DNA of 12,270 bases from the NCBI GenBank assembly GCA_049791475.1, contig JBAQZZ010000108.1, forward strand, positions 1-12,270. The letters run 5' to 3'. Shown here piece after piece: positions 1 through 5,689 of this stretch (positions are counted from its first letter, which is position 1; the number at the start of each line of letters is the position of its first letter). The position numbers were made by a program, and so were the translations under genes. A model generated the notes under the pieces. The model worked only from the letters and a program-made list of their open reading frames with translations. It was not told the DNA's origin and ran no database searches. The DNA comes from CAXBID01 sp049791475. Lineage in GTDB: Bacteria; Bacteroidota; Bacteroidia; Flavobacteriales; Flavobacteriaceae.

Positions 1-24
1 CTTTTTTATGTTTTAAATTAATAA

Positions 25-1305
25 CTACTTTTCAAATTCTTTTAGAGTTTTAGTAATTATAGAAACACAATCTAACAACTCATCTTCAGTCATAACTAAA
101 GGTGGTGCAAAACGAATAATGTTTCCATGTGTTGGTTTTGCTAATAAACCATTATCACGCAATGCCAAACAAATATTCCAAGCCGTATTACTATACTCAC
201 TATCGTTTATAACAATAGCATTCAATAACCCTTTCCCTCTAACTAGTTTTACAATAGTACTAGTTTCAATATATTTATTTAATTCACTTCTAAATAATTC
301 GCCTAAAACAAAAGCATTTTCGGCTAATTTTTCATCTCTTACAACTTCTAAAGCTGCAATAGCAACAGCTGCTGCCACAGGGTTTCCTCCAAAAGTACTT
401 CCATGGTTTCCTGGTTTTATAACATTCATAACATGATTGTTTGCTAAAACAGCAGACACCGGATAAACACCACCACTAATAGCTTTACCAAGAATTAAAA
501 CATCTGGTTTGACATCTGGCGTACTTTCACAATTTTTATCATCGCAATTACAATTTCCGCAAGTTGCGAGCAAACGTCCTGTTCGCGCAATACCAGTTTG
601 TACTTCATCAGCAATAAATAAAACATTGTACTTTTCACAAAGTGCTTTTGCTTTTATAAGATAATCTTGATGCGGAACATAAACGCCTGCTTCTCCTTGA
701 ATTGGTTCTACCAGAAAACCTGCAACATTAGGGCCGTTTTTAAGTGTTTCTTCTAAAGCATTTAAATTATTATATTCAATTTTAATGAATCCTTCTGTAT
801 AAGGTCCAAAATTTTTACGCGCTACAGGATCATTTGAAAATGATATAATAGTTGTCGTTCTTCCATGAAAATTATTTTCACAAACAATAATTTCTGCTTT
901 GTTTTCTTCAATACCTTTTACTTCATAAGCCCATTTTCTACAAAGTTTCAAAGCTGTTTCTACAGCTTCAGCACCTGTATTCATAGGTAACAGTTTATCA
1001 AACCCGAAAAACTCGCAAGCAAATTTTTCGTATTTACCTAACATGTCATTATGAAATGCTCTGGAGGTTAACGCCAATGTTTGCGCTTGTTGCACCATCG
1101 CATTAACAATTTTTGGATGAGAATGCCCTTGGTTTACTGCCGAATAAGCAGACAGGAAATCATAATACTTTTTACCTTCTAAATCCCATACATACACACC
1201 TTCTCCCCTGTTTAACACTACAGGTAACGGATGGTAATTGTGTGCACCATACTTGTTTTCTAAATCGATCGCTTGTTGCGAAGTTAATTGGTCTAAAACA
1301 GCCAT
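25..1305 (-). CDS. rocD: Ornithine aminotransferase (ornithine--oxo-acid transaminase)
   Basis: A PLP-dependent class III aminotransferase of 426 residues, the usual length. It moves the delta-amino group of ornithine to 2-oxoglutarate, giving glutamate-5-semialdehyde and glutamate in the cytosol, and so links arginine/ornithine breakdown to proline and glutamate. Visible motifs are the phosphate-binding NTGAEAVE (residues 109-116), FHGRTT, the cofactor-contacting D233 in IADEVQTG, the Schiff-base lysine K274 in LGKAISGG, and GSTFGGNP. I start at the ATG at 1305 (MAVLDQ), because the 11 extra residues of the longer frame (MFGYKLLIFFK) are not family-like. An odd feature is a cysteine-rich insert, C249-x2-C-x-C-x4-C259, just before the lysine segment. 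The gene ends at a TAG near the window edge and reads out of the window. No good promoter was found; the best -7 candidate (TCCATTTG, minus strand, 1336-1343) lacks a -33 partner. Family assignment is very secure. Confidence 0.95.
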   Translation of the reverse strand: MAVLDQLTSQQAIDLENKYGAHNYHPLPVVLNRGEGVYVWDLEGKKYYDFLSAYSAVNQGHSHPKIVNAMVQQAQTLALTSRAFHNDMLGKYEKFACEFFGFDKLLPMNTGAEAVETALKLCRKWAYEVKGIEENKAEIIVCENNFHGRTTTIISFSNDPVARKNFGPYTEGFIKIEYNNLNALEETLKNGPNVAGFLVEPIQGEAGVYVPHQDYLIKAKALCEKYNVLFIADEVQTGIARTGRLLATCGNCNCDDKNCESTPDVKPDVLILGKAISGGVYPVSAVLANNHVMNVIKPGNHGSTFGGNPVAAAVAIAALEVVRDEKLAENAFVLGELFRSELNKYIETSTIVKLVRGKGLLNAIVINDSEYSNTAWNICLALRDNGLLAKPTHGNIIRFAPPLVMTEDELLDCVSIITKTLKEFEK

Positions 1306-1388
1306 TTTAAAAAAAATTAAAAGTTTATACCCAAACAAATGGATATTTAAAAAATAACCATTCCTTCTGTACCTTTATCCTTTCTAAA

Positions 1389-1404
1389 CCCGATAGTTAT
1401 CGGG
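1389..1404. repeat. REP-like palindrome between rocD and the sigma-factor operon
   Basis: Two 7-base arms, CCCGATA and TATCGGG, are perfectly complementary around a 2-base centre (effectively a 6-bp stem with a 4-base loop). It stands out as a GC-rich word in AT-rich intergenic DNA. From memory, this CCCGATA/TATCGGG word recurs between genes in many flavobacterial genomes, so I call it a dispersed REP-like element. In the minus direction the hairpin is followed by GTTTAG, so it may also help end transcripts from the upstream genes. Confidence 0.55.
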
Positions 1405-1409
1405 ACGAA

Positions 1410-1444
1410 AATTCAGCGTGGGAGAGAAATCATCCCTAGGAATT
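1410..1444 (-). terminator. Candidate hairpin terminator downstream of the sigma-factor operon
   Basis: Nested inverted repeats AATTC/GAATT (1410-1414 with 1440-1444) and GGGA/TCCC (1420-1423 with 1433-1436) form an imperfect hairpin about 40 bases past the stop of the two-helix membrane gene. Read on the minus strand, the hairpin is followed by TTTTCG and then by the REP-like palindrome. The stem is interrupted and the T-run short, so this is only a candidate. Confidence 0.28.
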
Positions 1445-1482
1445 ACAAAACTAGTGAATTTTTAATAGCTCACAAAAAAATC

Positions 1483-1869
1483 TTATTCTGACATTCTTCC
1501 TGATAGCGAAGATACTTGTAATTCTAAGCGTTTCATTTCTCGCATTATAGCATTTTTATGTATTTGCATCCACATGTATATTTTAATCATGCTCAAAGTT
1601 AAAAAACATAATATTATTGCTCCAACCCATAAAATTAAATCATTGGTTTTTTCAACCTCCATACTTTGAATAATGCAATAAATTAACAATCCAAAAATAA
1701 TTACATTCACAATATTCATAATTATTGCTAACCAAGTATTTTTACCTTTAAAAAGACCTCCTAACATTTGAAATAGGTTTTGTTCCTCTAATTCATCATA
1801 AAACTTAGCTTCTTCTTGGGTTAAAGTGTCTTTAATTAATTTGTCAATGTCTTCCATGTTTGTTTTCAT
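1483..1869 (-). CDS. DUF6768-like small membrane protein, partner of the ECF sigma factor
   Basis: A 128-residue protein with a soluble acidic N-terminal helix region (1-40, pattern DxLIKDTLTQEEAKFYDEL), two membrane segments (about 46-67 and 78-99) and a C-terminal amphipathic helix (100-121, KNAIMREMKRLELQ). The layout and the last motif match my memory of the DUF6768 family, which often sits beside ECF sigma factors in Flavobacteriaceae. Its function is not known to me. The sigma gene ends 21 bases upstream on the same strand, so the two are probably co-transcribed. By position it could be a membrane-bound regulator (anti-sigma role) of that sigma factor, but it shows no zinc-binding anti-sigma motif, so this is inference. 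An alternative start at codon 5 (MEDIDKL) is possible. The coding call is firm; the family name is moderately sure. Confidence 0.8.
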   Translation of the reverse strand: MKTNMEDIDKLIKDTLTQEEAKFYDELEEQNLFQMLGGLFKGKNTWLAIIMNIVNVIIFGLLIYCIIQSMEVEKTNDLILWVGAIILCFLTLSMIKIYMWMQIHKNAIMREMKRLELQVSSLSGRMSE

Positions 1870-1890
1870 AATAATTCTATTTTATATGTG

Positions 1891-2442
1891 TTAACTGCCA
1901 ATTATTGGCTTTAATGTTTCTTTTAACTTTTCTCTAGCGTGAAATAATCTTGATTTTACAGTACCAACTGATATATTTAAAATGTCACTTATTTCTTTTA
2001 ATGTATACTCTTGAACATAAAACAAGCTAATAACCGTTTGTTGATTTTTAGGCAATGTTTTTATTGTTTTTAACAAGCTTTTTTTTAATGGTGTATTATC
2101 AGTTTCCTCTAAATCAAAAACATCTTGTTCATATTTGTAATTTTCTAAATTTTGATGCTCGTGTTTATTCGCTTTAATGCTATCTAAAGATTTTGTATAA
2201 ACAATACGCAATGCCCAACTTCCAAAACTTTCAGGGTTTTTTAAATGATTTATTTTACTAATAATAACTCCCCAACTATCTTGTGCAATATCTTTGGCAA
2301 CATCTGCATCTTTAACAAACCAATATGCTTTATTACAAAATATTTTGTGCCAACGTTTTACTAATTCTGGTAACGCGTTAGCATTTCCAGATTGAAATTC
2401 TAAAACTAACTTTTTATCTGTGCTACGTTGCTTATTATTCAT
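1891..2442 (-). CDS. ECF-family RNA polymerase sigma factor (sigma-70 group 4)
   Basis: A 183-residue protein with the two-domain ECF architecture. Sigma region 2 spans about residues 24-90 and contains the typical DIAQDSW (51-57) and the -10-recognition helix region with NPESFGSWALRIVYTKSLD. A short charged linker follows. Sigma region 4 spans about 121-178 and carries a helix-turn-helix, TLKEISDILNISVGTVKSRL (147-166), which would read the -35 element. It would direct RNA polymerase to a stress- or envelope-related regulon, but the stimulus cannot be read from the sequence. It is the first gene of a two-gene minus-strand unit with the DUF6768-like membrane protein and diverges from rlmD across a 136-base gap. 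No convincing housekeeping promoter is seen in front of it, so it may use its own sigma form. No region 1 or region 3 is present, as expected for this group. Confidence 0.93.
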   Translation of the reverse strand: MNNKQRSTDKKLVLEFQSGNANALPELVKRWHKIFCNKAYWFVKDADVAKDIAQDSWGVIISKINHLKNPESFGSWALRIVYTKSLDSIKANKHEHQNLENYKYEQDVFDLEETDNTPLKKSLLKTIKTLPKNQQTVISLFYVQEYTLKEISDILNISVGTVKSRLFHAREKLKETLKPIIGS

Positions 2443-2499
2443 TGCAAAACATCCAACTTATACTTTAAAGACGTTAAAAAATTAAAAAGGTTCATTTTA

Positions 2500-2517
2500 T
2501 TTCACACGAAAGTGAAA
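2500..2517. promoter_or_regulatory. Small dyad in the divergent gap between the sigma factor and rlmD
   Basis: TTTCAC and GTGAAA form a perfect 6-bp inverted repeat around the centre ACGAAA, in the middle of the divergent intergenic region. It lies about 58 bases upstream of the sigma gene start and about 60 bases upstream of rlmD. Position and symmetry would fit an operator for a dimeric regulator, but a 6-bp dyad can easily occur by chance. Confidence 0.2.
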
Positions 2518-2566
2518 ATCTCTTAAAGTTAATGGAAATAAAGTCATGTTTATTTAACGTGATTAT

Positions 2567-2574
2567 TATTTTTG
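2567..2574 (+). promoter_or_regulatory. -7 promoter element of rlmD (TATTTTTG)
   Basis: The octamer matches the Bacteroidota -7 consensus TAnnTTTG exactly and ends only 4 bases before the rlmD ATG. A weak -33 candidate (ATG in place of TTG, 2546-2548) lies 18 bases upstream. Transcription starting the usual few bases past TTTG would begin at or next to the start codon, so the message would be leaderless or nearly so. Confidence 0.5.
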
Positions 2575-2578
2575 CAGC

Positions 2579-3994
2579 ATGTCTAGAAGAAGTAAACAGA
2601 GAAAACAAGTTTTTGAAAACGTAGAAGTTATTGATGCAGGCGCAAAAGGAAAAACCATAGCCAAAGCCCCAGACGGGAAAGTTATTTTTCTATCTAATGC
2701 TGTTCCTGGTGATGTTGTAGATGCTCAAACTTTTAAAAAGCGTAAAGCTTATTATGAAGCAAAAGCGACTGTGTTTCATAAACGTTCTGATAAAAGAACC
2801 GAGCCTGCTTGCGAGCATTTTGGTATTTGTGGTGGTTGCAAATGGCAAGATATGGGGTATGAGCATCAATTATTTTACAAACAAAAAGAAGTGACTAATA
2901 ACTTAACCCGTATTGGACATATAGAACTCCCTGAGGTTACGGCTATTCTAGCTGCAAAAGAGCACTATTTCTATAGAAATAAAATGGAATTCTCATTCAG
3001 CGATAGTCGTTGGTTAACACTTGAAGAAATTCAATCTGATAAAGATTTAGGCGATAAAAATGCCTTAGGTTTTCATATTCCAGGTATGTGGGATAAAATT
3101 TTAGATTTAAATACATGCCACCTTCAAGCAGACCCTTCAAACGCTATTAGAAATGCTGTTAAAGAATTTGCCATTAAAAATGAATTAGAATTCTTTAATA
3201 CAAGAAATCAAACCGGTTTATTGCGTACTATGATAATTCGTACCTCGAGTACTGGAGATATTATGGTGATGGTTCAATTTTTTAAAGAAGATAAAACTAA
3301 ACGCGAGTTAATATTAGATTTTATTGCTGGAACTTTTCCAGAAATAACCTCATTACAATATGTAATTAATGGAAAAGCAAACGATACCATTTACGATCAA
3401 AACGTAATTTGCTACAAAGGCGCAGATCATATTTTCGAAGAAATGGAAGGTTTGAAATTTAAAATAAATGCGAAGTCATTCTATCAAACCAATTCTAATC
3501 AAGCTTATGAGTTATATAAAATCACTAGAGATTTTGCAGGCCTAACAGGAAATGAATTGGTTTACGATTTATATACAGGCACAGGCACTATTGCACAATT
3601 TGTAGCAAAACAAGCCCGTAAAGTTATAGGTGTAGAATCTGTACCCGATGCCATTACCGCGGCCAAAGAAAATGCACAATTAAACAACATTAATAACGTT
3701 GAATTCTATGTGGGCGACATGAAACATGTTTTTAATGATGCATTTATTAAAGCGCACGGACATCCTGATATTATAATTACCGATCCGCCACGTGATGGTA
3801 TGCACAAAGACGTTGTTCAACAAATATTAAATATAGCACCAAAAAAAGTAGTTTATGTGAGTTGTAATAGTGCCACACAAGCACGAGATTTAGCCTTAAT
3901 GGATGCCCAGTATAAAGTAACAAAAACCCAAGCAGTTGATATGTTTCCGCAAACTTTTCATGTGGAAAATGTTGTACTTTTGGAAAGAAGATAA
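2579..3994 (+). CDS. rlmD: 23S rRNA (uracil-C5)-methyltransferase, RlmD/RumA type
   Basis: A 471-residue enzyme that transfers a methyl group from S-adenosylmethionine to C5 of a uracil in 23S rRNA (U1939 in E. coli numbering). A TRAM-like RNA-binding domain occupies about residues 10-68. Four cysteines that would hold a 4Fe-4S cluster are C78, C84, C87 (CEHFGICGGC) and C180. The SAM-binding fold shows SFYQTN (300-305), DLYTGTGTI (330-338) and TDPPRDG (401-407). The nucleophilic cysteine is C429 in YVSCN and the general base is E463 in HVENV. All key residues are present. RlmD is the usual name in Flavobacteriaceae; the TrmA/RlmCD superfamily has several targets, so the exact uracil is inferred. 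The gene is first in a plus-strand run with the four-helix-bundle gene and two envelope genes, and is preceded by a promoter that nearly touches the ATG. Confidence 0.92.
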   Translation: MSRRSKQRKQVFENVEVIDAGAKGKTIAKAPDGKVIFLSNAVPGDVVDAQTFKKRKAYYEAKATVFHKRSDKRTEPACEHFGICGGCKWQDMGYEHQLFYKQKEVTNNLTRIGHIELPEVTAILAAKEHYFYRNKMEFSFSDSRWLTLEEIQSDKDLGDKNALGFHIPGMWDKILDLNTCHLQADPSNAIRNAVKEFAIKNELEFFNTRNQTGLLRTMIIRTSSTGDIMVMVQFFKEDKTKRELILDFIAGTFPEITSLQYVINGKANDTIYDQNVICYKGADHIFEEMEGLKFKINAKSFYQTNSNQAYELYKITRDFAGLTGNELVYDLYTGTGTIAQFVAKQARKVIGVESVPDAITAAKENAQLNNINNVEFYVGDMKHVFNDAFIKAHGHPDIIITDPPRDGMHKDVVQQILNIAPKKVVYVSCNSATQARDLALMDAQYKVTKTQAVDMFPQTFHVENVVLLERR

Positions 3995-4004
3995 AACGTT
4001 GATG

Positions 4005-4433
4005 TGTTTATTTGTTAATTCGTTTAGAAAATAGGATGAGATTATATTCATTTGAAAAATTAAAAGTATGGAAGGACTCTATAGAATTGGTAAAATCTAT
4101 ATATAATGTTACCAATACTTTCCCTTCAGAGGGAAAATTTGGACTTATAAGTCAGTTAAGAAGATGCTCCGTTTCTATTGCTTCAAACCTAGCAGAAGAC
4201 ACATCAAGAAAAACTAATAAAGATAAAGCTCATTTCACAACAATATCATTCAGTTCCTCAATGGAATTATTAAATCAGCTTATAATTTCAAAAGAACTAA
4301 ATTTTTTGAATGAAAATGATTATGTATTATTGAGAGATCAAATTGAAAAAATAACCAATATGCTCAATGCGTTGCGAAAAGCACAATTAAACGCATAATC
4401 AGATAAACAAATAAACATGCTACAATTCGTTTA
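4005..4433 (+). mobile_element. Candidate insertion unit: four-helix-bundle gene bounded by inverted repeats
   Basis: The four-helix-bundle gene is bracketed by complementary ends. The left 12-mer TGTTTATTTGTT (4005-4016) is the exact reverse complement of AACAAATAAACA (4406-4417), and the inner CGTTTA (4021-4026) pairs with TAAACG (4388-4393), which lies in the last codons of the gene. In addition, the 10-mer AATTCGTTTA occurs directly repeated at 4017-4026 and 4424-4433, the second copy abutting the ATG of the next gene. Removing one repeat plus the gene would rejoin rlmD to the next gene with a short spacer. 23S rRNA intervening sequences that encode this protein family also have complementary ends that pair in RNA. 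The repeats are seen directly; mobility is inferred. Confidence 0.4.
4036..4398 (+). CDS. Four helix bundle protein (23S rRNA intervening-sequence protein family)
   Basis: A 120-residue, all-helical protein of the S23/IVP family (TIGR02436-like). Recognisable signature stretches are FEKLKVWKDSIELVKSIY (6-23), the FP.EGKFGLISQLRR segment, SVSIASNLAEDTSRK (47-61), and helices 3 and 4 with MELLNQLIISKELNFL. Members form a small bundle that oligomerises; some are encoded inside 23S rRNA intervening sequences and one branch (Avd) serves diversity-generating retroelements, but this type has no settled function. I choose the ATG at 4036 over the in-frame TTG at 4012, because residues from MRLYSFEKLKVW match the family start and the TTG overlaps the left inverted repeat. 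One oddity is that the usual AEG of the core motif is AED here. The gene sits between rlmD and a lipoprotein gene that I expect to be neighbours in relatives, which suggests insertion. Confidence 0.88.
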   Translation: MRLYSFEKLKVWKDSIELVKSIYNVTNTFPSEGKFGLISQLRRCSVSIASNLAEDTSRKTNKDKAHFTTISFSSSMELLNQLIISKELNFLNENDYVLLRDQIEKITNMLNALRKAQLNA

Positions 4434-4970
4434 ATGAAAAAAACAATCCTTCTTTTTATATTGTTCTTAATAATTGGAAATTACAGTTGCGAGCGCGATG
4501 ACATTTGTCCTGAAAGTACGCCTACTACGCCTAGTTTAATAATTGATGTTTTTGATTTTAATAGTCAAGAAGACAAAAAAAACATATTCAATTTGGTAAT
4601 TGCTGGTGTTGATAATGAGGACATTTTACCTGGCTATAGTTTTGTCTCTAGCAATAATTTAGTGTTACCGTTAAAAACAGACGTAAACAATACACAATAT
4701 ATACTTGTAAAAGAAGCTACAATTGATGATAACGGCACACCGGATGATTCTACTGATGATATCATTATTGGTAATTACGATACTGTAAGCATAAACTACA
4801 GCAGAACAAATATATTTGTATCTCGTGCTTGTGGGTATAAGACTATTTATGAAAACGTAACACTAACGGTTGTGCAAGATGGTGACAACTGGATACTATC
4901 AAGCACACCATTAAACCCAAACCAATCTGTAGAAAATGAAACAACAGCGCACTTTAACATATTTCATTAG
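4434..4970 (+). CDS. DUF6452-like lipoprotein
   Basis: A 178-residue exported protein. Residues 1-18 form a lipoprotein-type signal peptide with C19 as the likely lipidated residue (NYSC|ERDDIC; the lipobox is relaxed, as is common in Bacteroidota). The ERDD just after the cysteine is acidic and might act in surface export, which is a guess. The start CERDDICPE.TPTTPSLII is what I remember of the DUF6452 family, together with the acidic loop DDNGTPDDSTDD (97-108) and the later CGYKTIYENVTL stretch. Four cysteines are present, three of them (C25 and C132 besides C19, plus C19 itself as anchor) near conserved-looking motifs. No enzymatic motif is seen and the function is unknown. The last 35 bases overlap the next gene in another frame, which implies coupled expression and probably joint action at the outer membrane. 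Confidence 0.82.
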   Translation: MKKTILLFILFLIIGNYSCERDDICPESTPTTPSLIIDVFDFNSQEDKKNIFNLVIAGVDNEDILPGYSFVSSNNLVLPLKTDVNNTQYILVKEATIDDNGTPDDSTDDIIIGNYDTVSINYSRTNIFVSRACGYKTIYENVTLTVVQDGDNWILSSTPLNPNQSVENETTAHFNIFH

Positions 4971-5655
4971 TAGCTTAATACTACTACTTTTGTGTGTGTC
5001 TGTTCATGCACAAAATGATAGTACAGTAAAAGACTCAATCATAATAAAAGAAAAATACGGACTTCGTGTTGGTGGTGATATTGGAAAACTAATTCGTTCG
5101 TTTGCCGATGATGATTACAGTGGTTTTGAGGTAATGGCAGATTACCGACTTAAAAAACGTTTATATATTGCTGGAGAAATTGGCTTTGAAGAAAAAAACA
5201 CCATTACAGATTATTTAGATATCACAAGTAAAGGAAGCTATATTAAAGGCGGTATTGATTACAATATGTATCAAAACTGGTTAAATATGGATAACATGAT
5301 TTATACAGGTTTTCGCATCGGGGCCAGTACGTTTAGTCAAAATCTTAATAGTTTTACGGTTTACACAACCGATCAATATTGGGAACCTCAATTTACATCA
5401 AACGATTTAAAAGAGTTTAATGGTTTAACAGCTTTATGGGTAGAACTTATTCTAGGCATGAAGGTCGAATTATTCAATAATTTATTTTTAGGGCTTAACG
5501 TGCAACTTAAAATTATGGCAAGTGAAACAGAACCAGATAATTTTGGTAATGTTTATGTTCCTGGGTTTAACAAAACGTTTGATAGTAGCGGAATAGGTGT
5601 AGGTTACGGCTATACTATGTCGTATCGAATACCACTTTATAAAAAGGATAAATAG
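4936..5655 (+). CDS. DUF6048-like outer-membrane beta-barrel protein
   Basis: A 239-residue protein with a clear Sec signal peptide (MKQQR positive end, hydrophobic core 9-21, VHAQ at the cleavage site, about 26). The mature part alternates short amphipathic strands and turns (GLRVGGDIGKL, FEVMADYRLKKRLYIAGEIGFE, GSYIKGGIDYNMY, MIYTGFRIGAS, ALWVELILGMKVELFNNLFLGLNVQLKI, GVGYGYTMSYRIPLY), ending in an aromatic-rich strand as expected of a small outer-membrane barrel. I recognise it as DUF6048-like. The start at 4936 lies inside the preceding lipoprotein gene but is forced by the signal peptide; the next methionine is far inside the barrel. It probably works with the lipoprotein encoded just upstream. 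Role unknown. The gene is closed by a strong palindrome shared with the convergent neighbour. Confidence 0.82.
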   Translation: MKQQRTLTYFISSLILLLLCVSVHAQNDSTVKDSIIIKEKYGLRVGGDIGKLIRSFADDDYSGFEVMADYRLKKRLYIAGEIGFEEKNTITDYLDITSKGSYIKGGIDYNMYQNWLNMDNMIYTGFRIGASTFSQNLNSFTVYTTDQYWEPQFTSNDLKEFNGLTALWVELILGMKVELFNNLFLGLNVQLKIMASETEPDNFGNVYVPGFNKTFDSSGIGVGYGYTMSYRIPLYKKDK

Positions 5656-5665
5656 AGCTTTAAAA

Positions 5666-5689
5666 GATTAAAACTAATTAGTTTTAATC
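5666..5689. terminator. Perfect 24-base palindrome between convergent genes, likely bidirectional terminator
   Basis: The arms GATTAAAACTAA (5666-5677) and TTAGTTTTAATC (5678-5689) are exact reverse complements with no spacer. The palindrome lies 10 bases after the stop of the barrel gene and overlaps the last codons and TAG of the convergent minus-strand gene. A hairpin here with nearby T-rich flanks would stop transcripts from both sides. The stem is AT-rich (only 4 of 24 bases are G or C), so its strength is uncertain. Confidence 0.55.

Noticed and set aside
119..436. A plus-strand open frame of 105 codons antisense to rocD
   Set aside because: It is fully opposite a secure aminotransferase gene and encodes no recognisable protein.
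1306..1338. An 11-residue N-terminal extension of ornithine aminotransferase starting at 1338
   Set aside because: MFGYKLLIFFK is unlike the family start, and the enzyme is complete from the ATG at 1305. No export signal is expected for this cytosolic enzyme.
1336..1343. A minus-strand TCCATTTG as -7 element for rocD
   Set aside because: It matches five of six fixed bases but no -33 TTG is present at 17-23 bases.
4012..4035. An in-frame TTG start for the four-helix-bundle gene at 4012
   Set aside because: It overlaps the left inverted repeat, and the eight extra residues are not part of the family pattern.
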